Assembly: GCA_023078555.1 (NCBI GenBank) | Contig: CM041204.1 | Coordinates: 1,960,485-2,024,484, forward strand | Origin: Ulva prolifera | Lineage: Eukaryota > Chlorophyta > Ulvophyceae > Ulvales > Ulvaceae | Length of the DNA stretch: 64,000 bases | Direction of reading: 5' to 3' | In this document: one piece after another, positions 47,526 to 60,573 of the stretch | Numbering within the stretch: the first letter of the stretch is position 1 | Layout: each line of letters starts with the position of its first letter | Position numbers and translations under genes: made by a program | Notes under the pieces: generated by a model | Database searches by the model: none | What the model was told of the DNA's origin: nothing | The model's input: the letters and a program-made list of their open reading frames with translations, nothing else

Positions 47526-47645
47526 GTGATACGGTCATACCACCAGGAAAACAGGCGATCCCATCAGAACTCGCAACTTAAGCCTGGTTGGGCAGGATTA
47601 GTACTGGGCTGAGTGATCTCCTGGGAATCCCCTGTGCTGTATCGC
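47526..47645 (+). rRNA. 5S rRNA, array copy 12
   Basis: Consensus copy. Confidence 0.95.
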
Positions 47646-47929
47646 CAACAAACAAACCCTTTTGGGGCTGCCTTACCCTCTGCATCTGTGTATCGCGGCC
47701 GCGTACGAGCCTGCACGCCTGCGCGCGCTTCGAGCCGCACATACACGCACGCTCACCTCTCTGTCCTGTCTCTGCTCGCATCACACGCCCGGCGTCTCCA
47801 TCCCACTCGCCGCGGCTCCTTACCGTCGGCGGCCAGGCCCTCGCCTGCCTCCAATCACTGCCAGACCATTCCCCCGCAATGCCCCTTCGTGCAGGCGCGC
47901 TCATAGCCTCGACATCCGCTGCTTCTGGC

Positions 47930-48049
47930 GTGATACGGTCATACCACCAGGAAAACAGGCGATCCCATCAGAACTCGCAACTTAAGCCTGGTTGGGCAGG
48001 ATTAGTACTGGGCTGAGTGATCTCCTGGGAATCCCCTGTGCTGTATCGC
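47930..48049 (+). rRNA. 5S rRNA, array copy 13
   Basis: Consensus copy. Confidence 0.95.
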
Positions 48050-48333
48050 CAACAAACAAACCCTTTTGGGGCTGCCTTACCCTCTGCATCTGTGTATCGC
48101 GGCCGCGTACGAGCCTGCACGCCTGCGCGCGCTTCGAGCCGCACATACACGCACGCTCACCTCTCTGTCCTGTCTCTGCTCGCATCACACGCCCGGCGTC
48201 TCCATCCCACTCGCCGCGGCTCCTTACCGTCGGCGGCCAGGCCCTCGCCTGCCTCCAATCACTGCCAGACCATTCCCCCGCAATGCCCCTTCGTGCAGGC
48301 GCGCTCATAGCCTCGACATCCGCTGCTTCTGGC

Positions 48334-48453
48334 GTGATACGGTCATACCACCAGGAAAACAGGCGATCCCATCAGAACTCGCAACTTAAGCCTGGTTGGG
48401 CAGGATTAGTACTGGGCTGAGTGATCTCCTGGGAATCCCCTGTGCTGTATCGC
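48334..48453 (+). rRNA. 5S rRNA, array copy 14
   Basis: Consensus copy. Confidence 0.95.
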
Positions 48454-48737
48454 CAACAAACAAACCCTTTTGGGGCTGCCTTACCCTCTGCATCTGTGTA
48501 TCGCGGCCGCGTACGAGCCTGCACGCCTGCGCGCGCTTCGAGCCGCACATACACGCACGCTCACCTCTCTGTCCTGTCTCTGCTCGCATCACACGCCCGG
48601 CGTCTCCATCCCACTCGCCGCGGCTCCTTACCGTCGGCGGCCAGGCCCTCGCCTGCCTCCAATCACTGCCAGACCATTCCCCCGCAATGCCCCTTCGTGC
48701 AGGCGCGCTCATAGCCTCGACATCCGCTGCTTCTGGC

Positions 48738-48857
48738 GTGATACGGTCATACCACCAGGAAAACAGGCGATCCCATCAGAACTCGCAACTTAAGCCTGGT
48801 TGGGCAGGATTAGTACTGGGCTGAGTGATCTCCTGGGAATCCCCTGTGCTGTATCGC
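48738..48857 (+). rRNA. 5S rRNA, array copy 15
   Basis: Consensus copy. Confidence 0.95.
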
Positions 48858-49141
48858 CAACAAACAAACCCTTTTGGGGCTGCCTTACCCTCTGCATCTG
48901 TGTATCGCGGCCGCGTACGAGCCTGCACGCCTGCGCGCGCTTCGAGCCGCACATACACGCACGCTCACCTCTCTGTCCTGTCTCTGCTCGCATCACACGC
49001 CCGGCGTCTCCATCCCACTCGCCGCGGCTCCTTACCGTCGGCGGCCAGGCCCTCGCCTGCCTCCAATCACTGCCAGACCATTCCCCCGCAATGCCCCTTC
49101 GTGCAGGCGCGCTCATAGCCTCGACATCCGCTGCTTCTGGC

Positions 49142-49261
49142 GTGATACGGTCATACCACCAGGAAAACAGGCGATCCCATCAGAACTCGCAACTTAAGCC
49201 TGGTTGGGCAGGATTAGTACTGGGCTGAGTGATCTCCTGGGAATCCCCTGTGCTGTATCGC
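49142..49261 (+). rRNA. 5S rRNA, array copy 16
   Basis: Consensus copy. Confidence 0.95.
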
Positions 49262-49545
49262 CAACAAACAAACCCTTTTGGGGCTGCCTTACCCTCTGCA
49301 TCTGTGTATCGCGGCCGCGTACGAGCCTGCACGCCTGCGCGCGCTTCGAGCCGCACATACACGCACGCTCACCTCTCTGTCCTGTCTCTGCTCGCATCAC
49401 ACGCCCGGCGTCTCCATCCCACTCGCCGCGGCTCCTTACCGTCGGCGGCCAGGCCCTCGCCTGCCTCCAATCACTGCCAGACCATTCCCCCGCAATGCCC
49501 CTTCGTGCAGGCGCGCTCATAGCCTCGACATCCGCTGCTTCTGGC

Positions 49546-49665
49546 GTGATACGGTCATACCACCAGGAAAACAGGCGATCCCATCAGAACTCGCAACTTA
49601 AGCCTGGTTGGGCAGGATTAGTACTGGGCTGAGTGATCTCCTGGGAATCCCCTGTGCTGTATCGC
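49546..49665 (+). rRNA. 5S rRNA, array copy 17
   Basis: Consensus copy. Confidence 0.95.
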
Positions 49666-49949
49666 CAACAAACAAACCCTTTTGGGGCTGCCTTACCCTC
49701 TGCATCTGTGTATCGCGGCCGCGTACGAGCCTGCACGCCTGCGCGCGCTTCGAGCCGCACATACACGCACGCTCACCTCTCTGTCCTGTCTCTGCTCGCA
49801 TCACACGCCCGGCGTCTCCATCCCACTCGCCGCGGCTCCTTACCGTCGGCGGCCAGGCCCTCGCCTGCCTCCAATCACTGCCAGACCATTCCCCCGCAAT
49901 GCCCCTTCGTGCAGGCGCGCTCATAGCCTCGACATCCGCTGCTTCTGGC

Positions 49950-50069
49950 GTGATACGGTCATACCACCAGGAAAACAGGCGATCCCATCAGAACTCGCAA
50001 CTTAAGCCTGGTTGGGCAGGATTAGTACTGGGCTGAGTGATCTCCTGGGAATCCCCTGTGCTGTATCGC
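49950..50069 (+). rRNA. 5S rRNA, array copy 18
   Basis: Consensus copy. Confidence 0.95.
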
Positions 50070-50353
50070 CAACAAACAAACCCTTTTGGGGCTGCCTTAC
50101 CCTCTGCATCTGTGTATCGCGGCCGCGTACGAGCCTGCACGCCTGCGCGCGCTTCGAGCCGCACATACACGCACGCTCACCTCTCTGTCCTGTCTCTGCT
50201 CGCATCACACGCCCGGCGTCTCCATCCCACTCGCCGCGGCTCCTTACCGTCGGCGGCCAGGCCCTCGCCTGCCTCCAATCACTGCCAGACCATTCCCCCG
50301 CAATGCCCCTTCGTGCAGGCGCGCTCATAGCCTCGACATCCGCTGCTTCTGGC

Positions 50354-50473
50354 GTGATACGGTCATACCACCAGGAAAACAGGCGATCCCATCAGAACTC
50401 GCAACTTAAGCCTGGTTGGGCAGGATTAGTACTGGGCTGAGTGATCTCCTGGGAATCCCCTGTGCTGTATCGC
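50354..50473 (+). rRNA. 5S rRNA, array copy 19
   Basis: Consensus copy. Confidence 0.95.
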
Positions 50474-50757
50474 CAACAAACAAACCCTTTTGGGGCTGCC
50501 TTACCCTCTGCATCTGTGTATCGCGGCCGCGTACGAGCCTGCACGCCTGCGCGCGCTTCGAGCCGCACATACACGCACGCTCACCTCTCTGTCCTGTCTC
50601 TGCTCGCATCACACGCCCGGCGTCTCCATCCCACTCGCCGCGGCTCCTTACCGTCGGCGGCCAGGCCCTCGCCTGCCTCCAATCACTGCCAGACCATTCC
50701 CCCGCAATGCCCCTTCGTGCAGGCGCGCTCATAGCCTCGACATCCGCTGCTTCTGGC

Positions 50758-50877
50758 GTGATACGGTCATACCACCAGGAAAACAGGCGATCCCATCAGA
50801 ACTCGCAACTTAAGCCTGGTTGGGCAGGATTAGTACTGGGCTGAGTGATCTCCTGGGAATCCCCTGTGCTGTATCGC
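50758..50877 (+). rRNA. 5S rRNA, array copy 20
   Basis: Consensus copy. Confidence 0.95.
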
Positions 50878-51161
50878 CAACAAACAAACCCTTTTGGGGC
50901 TGCCTTACCCTCTGCATCTGTGTATCGCGGCCGCGTACGAGCCTGCACGCCTGCGCGCGCTTCGAGCCGCACATACACGCACGCTCACCTCTCTGTCCTG
51001 TCTCTGCTCGCATCACACGCCCGGCGTCTCCATCCCACTCGCCGCGGCTCCTTACCGTCGGCGGCCAGGCCCTCGCCTGCCTCCAATCACTGCCAGACCA
51101 TTCCCCCGCAATGCCCCTTCGTGCAGGCGCGCTCATAGCCTCGACATCCGCTGCTTCTGGC

Positions 51162-51281
51162 GTGATACGGTCATACCACCAGGAAAACAGGCGATCCCAT
51201 CAGAACTCGCAACTTAAGCCTGGTTGGGCAGGATTAGTACTGGGCTGAGTGATCTCCTGGGAATCCCCTGTGCTGTATCGC
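51162..51281 (+). rRNA. 5S rRNA, array copy 21
   Basis: Consensus copy. Confidence 0.95.
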
Positions 51282-51565
51282 CAACAAACAAACCCTTTTG
51301 GGGCTGCCTTACCCTCTGCATCTGTGTATCGCGGCCGCGTACGAGCCTGCACGCCTGCGCGCGCTTCGAGCCGCACATACACGCACGCTCACCTCTCTGT
51401 CCTGTCTCTGCTCGCATCACACGCCCGGCGTCTCCATCCCACTCGCCGCGGCTCCTTACCGTCGGCGGCCAGGCCCTCGCCTGCCTCCAATCACTGCCAG
51501 ACCATTCCCCCGCAATGCCCCTTCGTGCAGGCGCGCTCATAGCCTCGACATCCGCTGCTTCTGGC

Positions 51566-51685
51566 GTGATACGGTCATACCACCAGGAAAACAGGCGATC
51601 CCATCAGAACTCGCAACTTAAGCCTGGTTGGGCAGGATTAGTACTGGGCTGAGTGATCTCCTGGGAATCCCCTGTGCTGTATCGC
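51566..51685 (+). rRNA. 5S rRNA, array copy 22
   Basis: Consensus copy. Confidence 0.95.
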
Positions 51686-51969
51686 CAACAAACAAACCCT
51701 TTTGGGGCTGCCTTACCCTCTGCATCTGTGTATCGCGGCCGCGTACGAGCCTGCACGCCTGCGCGCGCTTCGAGCCGCACATACACGCACGCTCACCTCT
51801 CTGTCCTGTCTCTGCTCGCATCACACGCCCGGCGTCTCCATCCCACTCGCCGCGGCTCCTTACCGTCGGCGGCCAGGCCCTCGCCTGCCTCCAATCACTG
51901 CCAGACCATTCCCCCGCAATGCCCCTTCGTGCAGGCGCGCTCATAGCCTCGACATCCGCTGCTTCTGGC

Positions 51970-52089
51970 GTGATACGGTCATACCACCAGGAAAACAGGC
52001 GATCCCATCAGAACTCGCAACTTAAGCCTGGTTGGGCAGGATTAGTACTGGGCTGAGTGATCTCCTGGGAATCCCCTGTGCTGTATCGC
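51970..52089 (+). rRNA. 5S rRNA, array copy 23
   Basis: Consensus copy. Confidence 0.95.
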
Positions 52090-52373
52090 CAACAAACAAA
52101 CCCTTTTGGGGCTGCCTTACCCTCTGCATCTGTGTATCGCGGCCGCGTACGAGCCTGCACGCCTGCGCGCGCTTCGAGCCGCACATACACGCACGCTCAC
52201 CTCTCTGTCCTGTCTCTGCTCGCATCACACGCCCGGCGTCTCCATCCCACTCGCCGCGGCTCCTTACCGTCGGCGGCCAGGCCCTCGCCTGCCTCCAATC
52301 ACTGCCAGACCATTCCCCCGCAATGCCCCTTCGTGCAGGCGCGCTCATAGCCTCGACATCCGCTGCTTCTGGC

Positions 52374-52493
52374 GTGATACGGTCATACCACCAGGAAAAC
52401 AGGCGATCCCATCAGAACTCGCAACTTAAGCCTGGTTGGGCAGGATTAGTACTGGGCTGAGTGATCTCCTGGGAATCCCCTGTGCTGTATCGC
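52374..52493 (+). rRNA. 5S rRNA, array copy 24
   Basis: Consensus copy. Confidence 0.95.
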
Positions 52494-52777
52494 CAACAAA
52501 CAAACCCTTTTGGGGCTGCCTTACCCTCTGCATCTGTGTATCGCGGCCGCGTACGAGCCTGCACGCCTGCGCGCGCTTCGAGCCGCACATACACGCACGC
52601 TCACCTCTCTGTCCTGTCTCTGCTCGCATCACACGCCCGGCGTCTCCATCCCACTCGCCGCGGCTCCTTACCGTCGGCGGCCAGGCCCTCGCCTGCCTCC
52701 AATCACTGCCAGACCATTCCCCCGCAATGCCCCTTCGTGCAGGCGCGCTCATAGCCTCGACATCCGCTGCTTCTGGC

Positions 52778-52897
52778 GTGATACGGTCATACCACCAGGA
52801 AAACAGGCGATCCCATCAGAACTCGCAACTTAAGCCTGGTTGGGCAGGATTAGTACTGGGCTGAGTGATCTCCTGGGAATCCCCTGTGCTGTATCGC
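52778..52897 (+). rRNA. 5S rRNA, array copy 25
   Basis: Consensus copy. Confidence 0.95.
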
Positions 52898-53181
52898 CAA
52901 CAAACAAACCCTTTTGGGGCTGCCTTACCCTCTGCATCTGTGTATCGCGGCCGCGTACGAGCCTGCACGCCTGCGCGCGCTTCGAGCCGCACATACACGC
53001 ACGCTCACCTCTCTGTCCTGTCTCTGCTCGCATCACACGCCCGGCGTCTCCATCCCACTCGCCGCGGCTCCTTACCGTCGGCGGCCAGGCCCTCGCCTGC
53101 CTCCAATCACTGCCAGACCATTCCCCCGCAATGCCCCTTCGTGCAGGCGCGCTCATAGCCTCGACATCCGCTGCTTCTGGC

Positions 53182-53301
53182 GTGATACGGTCATACCACC
53201 AGGAAAACAGGCGATCCCATCAGAACTCGCAACTTAAGCCTGGTTGGGCAGGATTAGTACTGGGCTGAGTGATCTCCTGGGAATCCCCTGTGCTGTATCG
53301 C
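53182..53301 (+). rRNA. 5S rRNA, array copy 26
   Basis: Consensus copy. Confidence 0.95.
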
Positions 53302-53585
53302 CAACAAACAAACCCTTTTGGGGCTGCCTTACCCTCTGCATCTGTGTATCGCGGCCGCGTACGAGCCTGCACGCCTGCGCGCGCTTCGAGCCGCACATAC
53401 ACGCACGCTCACCTCTCTGTCCTGTCTCTGCTCGCATCACACGCCCGGCGTCTCCATCCCACTCGCCGCGGCTCCTTACCGTCGGCGGCCAGGCCCTCGC
53501 CTGCCTCCAATCACTGCCAGACCATTCCCCCGCAATGCCCCTTCGTGCAGGCGCGCTCATAGCCTCGACATCCGCTGCTTCTGGC

Positions 53586-53705
53586 GTGATACGGTCATAC
53601 CACCAGGAAAACAGGCGATCCCATCAGAACTCGCAACTTAAGCCTGGTTGGGCAGGATTAGTACTGGGCTGAGTGATCTCCTGGGAATCCCCTGTGCTGT
53701 ATCGC
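53586..53705 (+). rRNA. 5S rRNA, array copy 27
   Basis: Consensus copy. Confidence 0.95.
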
Positions 53706-53989
53706 CAACAAACAAACCCTTTTGGGGCTGCCTTACCCTCTGCATCTGTGTATCGCGGCCGCGTACGAGCCTGCACGCCTGCGCGCGCTTCGAGCCGCAC
53801 ATACACGCACGCTCACCTCTCTGTCCTGTCTCTGCTCGCATCACACGCCCGGCGTCTCCATCCCACTCGCCGCGGCTCCTTACCGTCGGCGGCCAGGCCC
53901 TCGCCTGCCTCCAATCACTGCCAGACCATTCCCCCGCAATGCCCCTTCGTGCAGGCGCGCTCATAGCCTCGACATCCGCTGCTTCTGGC

Positions 53990-54109
53990 GTGATACGGTC
54001 ATACCACCAGGAAAACAGGCGATCCCATCAGAACTCGCAACTTAAGCCTGGTTGGGCAGGATTAGTACTGGGCTGAGTGATCTCCTGGGAATCCCCTGTG
54101 CTGTATCGC
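53990..54109 (+). rRNA. 5S rRNA, array copy 28
   Basis: Consensus copy. Confidence 0.95.
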
Positions 54110-54393
54110 CAACAAACAAACCCTTTTGGGGCTGCCTTACCCTCTGCATCTGTGTATCGCGGCCGCGTACGAGCCTGCACGCCTGCGCGCGCTTCGAGCC
54201 GCACATACACGCACGCTCACCTCTCTGTCCTGTCTCTGCTCGCATCACACGCCCGGCGTCTCCATCCCACTCGCCGCGGCTCCTTACCGTCGGCGGCCAG
54301 GCCCTCGCCTGCCTCCAATCACTGCCAGACCATTCCCCCGCAATGCCCCTTCGTGCAGGCGCGCTCATAGCCTCGACATCCGCTGCTTCTGGC

Positions 54394-54513
54394 GTGATAC
54401 GGTCATACCACCAGGAAAACAGGCGATCCCATCAGAACTCGCAACTTAAGCCTGGTTGGGCAGGATTAGTACTGGGCTGAGTGATCTCCTGGGAATCCCC
54501 TGTGCTGTATCGC
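54394..54513 (+). rRNA. 5S rRNA, array copy 29
   Basis: Consensus copy. Confidence 0.95.
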
Positions 54514-54797
54514 CAACAAACAAACCCTTTTGGGGCTGCCTTACCCTCTGCATCTGTGTATCGCGGCCGCGTACGAGCCTGCACGCCTGCGCGCGCTTCG
54601 AGCCGCACATACACGCACGCTCACCTCTCTGTCCTGTCTCTGCTCGCATCACACGCCCGGCGTCTCCATCCCACTCGCCGCGGCTCCTTACCGTCGGCGG
54701 CCAGGCCCTCGCCTGCCTCCAATCACTGCCAGACCATTCCCCCGCAATGCCCCTTCGTGCAGGCGCGCTCATAGCCTCGACATCCGCTGCTTCTGGC

Positions 54798-54917
54798 GTG
54801 ATACGGTCATACCACCAGGAAAACAGGCGATCCCATCAGAACTCGCAACTTAAGCCTGGTTGGGCAGGATTAGTACTGGGCTGAGTGATCTCCTGGGAAT
54901 CCCCTGTGCTGTATCGC
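54798..54917 (+). rRNA. 5S rRNA, array copy 30
   Basis: Consensus copy. Confidence 0.95.
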
Positions 54918-55201
54918 CAACAAACAAACCCTTTTGGGGCTGCCTTACCCTCTGCATCTGTGTATCGCGGCCGCGTACGAGCCTGCACGCCTGCGCGCGC
55001 TTCGAGCCGCACATACACGCACGCTCACCTCTCTGTCCTGTCTCTGCTCGCATCACACGCCCGGCGTCTCCATCCCACTCGCCGCGGCTCCTTACCGTCG
55101 GCGGCCAGGCCCTCGCCTGCCTCCAATCACTGCCAGACCATTCCCCCGCAATGCCCCTTCGTGCAGGCGCGCTCATAGCCTCGACATCCGCTGCTTCTGG
55201 C

Positions 55202-55321
55202 GTGATACGGTCATACCACCAGGAAAACAGGCGATCCCATCAGAACTCGCAACTTAAGCCTGGTTGGGCAGGATTAGTACTGGGCTGAGTGATCTCCTGG
55301 GAATCCCCTGTGCTGTATCGC
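55202..55321 (+). rRNA. 5S rRNA, array copy 31
   Basis: Consensus copy. Confidence 0.95.
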
Positions 55322-55605
55322 CAACAAACAAACCCTTTTGGGGCTGCCTTACCCTCTGCATCTGTGTATCGCGGCCGCGTACGAGCCTGCACGCCTGCGC
55401 GCGCTTCGAGCCGCACATACACGCACGCTCACCTCTCTGTCCTGTCTCTGCTCGCATCACACGCCCGGCGTCTCCATCCCACTCGCCGCGGCTCCTTACC
55501 GTCGGCGGCCAGGCCCTCGCCTGCCTCCAATCACTGCCAGACCATTCCCCCGCAATGCCCCTTCGTGCAGGCGCGCTCATAGCCTCGACATCCGCTGCTT
55601 CTGGC

Positions 55606-55725
55606 GTGATACGGTCATACCACCAGGAAAACAGGCGATCCCATCAGAACTCGCAACTTAAGCCTGGTTGGGCAGGATTAGTACTGGGCTGAGTGATCTC
55701 CTGGGAATCCCCTGTGCTGTATCGC
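55606..55725 (+). rRNA. 5S rRNA, array copy 32
   Basis: Consensus copy. Confidence 0.95.
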
Positions 55726-56009
55726 CAACAAACAAACCCTTTTGGGGCTGCCTTACCCTCTGCATCTGTGTATCGCGGCCGCGTACGAGCCTGCACGCCT
55801 GCGCGCGCTTCGAGCCGCACATACACGCACGCTCACCTCTCTGTCCTGTCTCTGCTCGCATCACACGCCCGGCGTCTCCATCCCACTCGCCGCGGCTCCT
55901 TACCGTCGGCGGCCAGGCCCTCGCCTGCCTCCAATCACTGCCAGACCATTCCCCCGCAATGCCCCTTCGTGCAGGCGCGCTCATAGCCTCGACATCCGCT
56001 GCTTCTGGC

Positions 56010-56129
56010 GTGATACGGTCATACCACCAGGAAAACAGGCGATCCCATCAGAACTCGCAACTTAAGCCTGGTTGGGCAGGATTAGTACTGGGCTGAGTGA
56101 TCTCCTGGGAATCCCCTGTGCTGTATCGC
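56010..56129 (+). rRNA. 5S rRNA, array copy 33
   Basis: Consensus copy. Confidence 0.95.
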
Positions 56130-56413
56130 CAACAAACAAACCCTTTTGGGGCTGCCTTACCCTCTGCATCTGTGTATCGCGGCCGCGTACGAGCCTGCAC
56201 GCCTGCGCGCGCTTCGAGCCGCACATACACGCACGCTCACCTCTCTGTCCTGTCTCTGCTCGCATCACACGCCCGGCGTCTCCATCCCACTCGCCGCGGC
56301 TCCTTACCGTCGGCGGCCAGGCCCTCGCCTGCCTCCAATCACTGCCAGACCATTCCCCCGCAATGCCCCTTCGTGCAGGCGCGCTCATAGCCTCGACATC
56401 CGCTGCTTCTGGC

Positions 56414-56533
56414 GTGATACGGTCATACCACCAGGAAAACAGGCGATCCCATCAGAACTCGCAACTTAAGCCTGGTTGGGCAGGATTAGTACTGGGCTGA
56501 GTGATCTCCTGGGAATCCCCTGTGCTGTATCGC
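56414..56533 (+). rRNA. 5S rRNA, array copy 34
   Basis: Consensus copy. Confidence 0.95.
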
Positions 56534-56817
56534 CAACAAACAAACCCTTTTGGGGCTGCCTTACCCTCTGCATCTGTGTATCGCGGCCGCGTACGAGCCT
56601 GCACGCCTGCGCGCGCTTCGAGCCGCACATACACGCACGCTCACCTCTCTGTCCTGTCTCTGCTCGCATCACACGCCCGGCGTCTCCATCCCACTCGCCG
56701 CGGCTCCTTACCGTCGGCGGCCAGGCCCTCGCCTGCCTCCAATCACTGCCAGACCATTCCCCCGCAATGCCCCTTCGTGCAGGCGCGCTCATAGCCTCGA
56801 CATCCGCTGCTTCTGGC

Positions 56818-56937
56818 GTGATACGGTCATACCACCAGGAAAACAGGCGATCCCATCAGAACTCGCAACTTAAGCCTGGTTGGGCAGGATTAGTACTGGG
56901 CTGAGTGATCTCCTGGGAATCCCCTGTGCTGTATCGC
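56818..56937 (+). rRNA. 5S rRNA, array copy 35
   Basis: Consensus copy. Confidence 0.95.
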
Positions 56938-57221
56938 CAACAAACAAACCCTTTTGGGGCTGCCTTACCCTCTGCATCTGTGTATCGCGGCCGCGTACGA
57001 GCCTGCACGCCTGCGCGCGCTTCGAGCCGCACATACACGCACGCTCACCTCTCTGTCCTGTCTCTGCTCGCATCACACGCCCGGCGTCTCCATCCCACTC
57101 GCCGCGGCTCCTTACCGTCGGCGGCCAGGCCCTCGCCTGCCTCCAATCACTGCCAGACCATTCCCCCGCAATGCCCCTTCGTGCAGGCGCGCTCATAGCC
57201 TCGACATCCGCTGCTTCTGGC

Positions 57222-57341
57222 GTGATACGGTCATACCACCAGGAAAACAGGCGATCCCATCAGAACTCGCAACTTAAGCCTGGTTGGGCAGGATTAGTAC
57301 TGGGCTGAGTGATCTCCTGGGAATCCCCTGTGCTGTATCGC
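57222..57341 (+). rRNA. 5S rRNA, array copy 36
   Basis: Consensus copy. Confidence 0.95.
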
Positions 57342-57625
57342 CAACAAACAAACCCTTTTGGGGCTGCCTTACCCTCTGCATCTGTGTATCGCGGCCGCGT
57401 ACGAGCCTGCACGCCTGCGCGCGCTTCGAGCCGCACATACACGCACGCTCACCTCTCTGTCCTGTCTCTGCTCGCATCACACGCCCGGCGTCTCCATCCC
57501 ACTCGCCGCGGCTCCTTACCGTCGGCGGCCAGGCCCTCGCCTGCCTCCAATCACTGCCAGACCATTCCCCCGCAATGCCCCTTCGTGCAGGCGCGCTCAT
57601 AGCCTCGACATCCGCTGCTTCTGGC

Positions 57626-57745
57626 GTGATACGGTCATACCACCAGGAAAACAGGCGATCCCATCAGAACTCGCAACTTAAGCCTGGTTGGGCAGGATTA
57701 GTACTGGGCTGAGTGATCTCCTGGGAATCCCCTGTGCTGTATCGC
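57626..57745 (+). rRNA. 5S rRNA, array copy 37
   Basis: Consensus copy. Confidence 0.95.
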
Positions 57746-58029
57746 CAACAAACAAACCCTTTTGGGGCTGCCTTACCCTCTGCATCTGTGTATCGCGGCC
57801 GCGTACGAGCCTGCACGCCTGCGCGCGCTTCGAGCCGCACATACACGCACGCTCACCTCTCTGTCCTGTCTCTGCTCGCATCACACGCCCGGCGTCTCCA
57901 TCCCACTCGCCGCGGCTCCTTACCGTCGGCGGCCAGGCCCTCGCCTGCCTCCAATCACTGCCAGACCATTCCCCCGCAATGCCCCTTCGTGCAGGCGCGC
58001 TCATAGCCTCGACATCCGCTGCTTCTGGC

Positions 58030-58149
58030 GTGATACGGTCATACCACCAGGAAAACAGGCGATCCCATCAGAACTCGCAACTTAAGCCTGGTTGGGCAGG
58101 ATTAGTACTGGGCTGAGTGATCTCCTGGGAATCCCCTGTGCTGTATCGC
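58030..58149 (+). rRNA. 5S rRNA, array copy 38
   Basis: Consensus copy. Confidence 0.95.
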
Positions 58150-58433
58150 CAACAAACAAACCCTTTTGGGGCTGCCTTACCCTCTGCATCTGTGTATCGC
58201 GGCCGCGTACGAGCCTGCACGCCTGCGCGCGCTTCGAGCCGCACATACACGCACGCTCACCTCTCTGTCCTGTCTCTGCTCGCATCACACGCCCGGCGTC
58301 TCCATCCCACTCGCCGCGGCTCCTTACCGTCGGCGGCCAGGCCCTCGCCTGCCTCCAATCACTGCCAGACCATTCCCCCGCAATGCCCCTTCGTGCAGGC
58401 GCGCTCATAGCCTCGACATCCGCTGCTTCTGGC

Positions 58434-58553
58434 GTGATACGGTCATACCACCAGGAAAACAGGCGATCCCATCAGAACTCGCAACTTAAGCCTGGTTGGG
58501 CAGGATTAGTACTGGGCTGAGTGATCTCCTGGGAATCCCCTGTGCTGTATCGC
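58434..58553 (+). rRNA. 5S rRNA, array copy 39
   Basis: Consensus copy. Confidence 0.95.
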
Positions 58554-58837
58554 CAACAAACAAACCCTTTTGGGGCTGCCTTACCCTCTGCATCTGTGTA
58601 TCGCGGCCGCGTACGAGCCTGCACGCCTGCGCGCGCTTCGAGCCGCACATACACGCACGCTCACCTCTCTGTCCTGTCTCTGCTCGCATCACACGCCCGG
58701 CGTCTCCATCCCACTCGCCGCGGCTCCTTACCGTCGGCGGCCAGGCCCTCGCCTGCCTCCAATCACTGCCAGACCATTCCCCCGCAATGCCCCTTCGTGC
58801 AGGCGCGCTCATAGCCTCGACATCCGCTGCTTCTGGC

Positions 58838-58957
58838 GTGATACGGTCATACCACCAGGAAAACAGGCGATCCCATCAGAACTCGCAACTTAAGCCTGGT
58901 TGGGCAGGATTAGTACTGGGCTGAGTGATCTCCTGGGAATCCCCTGTGCTGTATCGC
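58838..58957 (+). rRNA. 5S rRNA, array copy 40
   Basis: Consensus copy. Confidence 0.95.
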
Positions 58958-59241
58958 CAACAAACAAACCCTTTTGGGGCTGCCTTACCCTCTGCATCTG
59001 TGTATCGCGGCCGCGTACGAGCCTGCACGCCTGCGCGCGCTTCGAGCCGCACATACACGCACGCTCACCTCTCTGTCCTGTCTCTGCTCGCATCACACGC
59101 CCGGCGTCTCCATCCCACTCGCCGCGGCTCCTTACCGTCGGCGGCCAGGCCCTCGCCTGCCTCCAATCACTGCCAGACCATTCCCCCGCAATGCCCCTTC
59201 GTGCAGGCGCGCTCATAGCCTCGACATCCGCTGCTTCTGGC

Positions 59242-59361
59242 GTGATACGGTCATACCACCAGGAAAACAGGCGATCCCATCAGAACTCGCAACTTAAGCC
59301 TGGTTGGGCAGGATTAGTACTGGGCTGAGTGATCTCCTGGGAATCCCCTGTGCTGTATCGC
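59242..59361 (+). rRNA. 5S rRNA, array copy 41
   Basis: Consensus copy. Confidence 0.95.
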
Positions 59362-59645
59362 CAACAAACAAACCCTTTTGGGGCTGCCTTACCCTCTGCA
59401 TCTGTGTATCGCGGCCGCGTACGAGCCTGCACGCCTGCGCGCGCTTCGAGCCGCACATACACGCACGCTCACCTCTCTGTCCTGTCTCTGCTCGCATCAC
59501 ACGCCCGGCGTCTCCATCCCACTCGCCGCGGCTCCTTACCGTCGGCGGCCAGGCCCTCGCCTGCCTCCAATCACTGCCAGACCATTCCCCCGCAATGCCC
59601 CTTCGTGCAGGCGCGCTCATAGCCTCGACATCCGCTGCTTCTGGC

Positions 59646-59765
59646 GTGATACGGTCATACCACCAGGAAAACAGGCGATCCCATCAGAACTCGCAACTTA
59701 AGCCTGGTTGGGCAGGATTAGTACTGGGCTGAGTGATCTCCTGGGAATCCCCTGTGCTGTATCGC
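59646..59765 (+). rRNA. 5S rRNA, array copy 42
   Basis: Consensus copy. Confidence 0.95.
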
Positions 59766-60049
59766 CAACAAACAAACCCTTTTGGGGCTGCCTTACCCTC
59801 TGCATCTGTGTATCGCGGCCGCGTACGAGCCTGCACGCCTGCGCGCGCTTCGAGCCGCACATACACGCACGCTCACCTCTCTGTCCTGTCTCTGCTCGCA
59901 TCACACGCCCGGCGTCTCCATCCCACTCGCCGCGGCTCCTTACCGTCGGCGGCCAGGCCCTCGCCTGCCTCCAATCACTGCCAGACCATTCCCCCGCAAT
60001 GCCCCTTCGTGCAGGCGCGCTCATAGCCTCGACATCCGCTGCTTCTGGC

Positions 60050-60169
60050 GTGATACGGTCATACCACCAGGAAAACAGGCGATCCCATCAGAACTCGCAA
60101 CTTAAGCCTGGTTGGGCAGGATTAGTACTGGGCTGAGTGATCTCCTGGGAATCCCCTGTGCTGTATCGC
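60050..60169 (+). rRNA. 5S rRNA, array copy 43
   Basis: Consensus copy. Confidence 0.95.
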
Positions 60170-60453
60170 CAACAAACAAACCCTTTTGGGGCTGCCTTAC
60201 CCTCTGCATCTGTGTATCGCGGCCGCGTACGAGCCTGCACGCCTGCGCGCGCTTCGAGCCGCACATACACGCACGCTCACCTCTCTGTCCTGTCTCTGCT
60301 CGCATCACACGCCCGGCGTCTCCATCCCACTCGCCGCGGCTCCTTACCGTCGGCGGCCAGGCCCTCGCCTGCCTCCAATCACTGCCAGACCATTCCCCCG
60401 CAATGCCCCTTCGTGCAGGCGCGCTCATAGCCTCGACATCCGCTGCTTCTGGC

Positions 60454-60573
60454 GTGATACGGTCATACCACCAGGAAAACAGGCGATCCCATCAGAACTC
60501 GCAACTTAAGCCTGGTTGGGCAGGATTAGTACTGGGCTGAGTGATCTCCTGGGAATCCCCTGTGCTGTATCGC
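60454..60573 (+). rRNA. 5S rRNA, array copy 44
   Basis: Consensus copy. Confidence 0.95.
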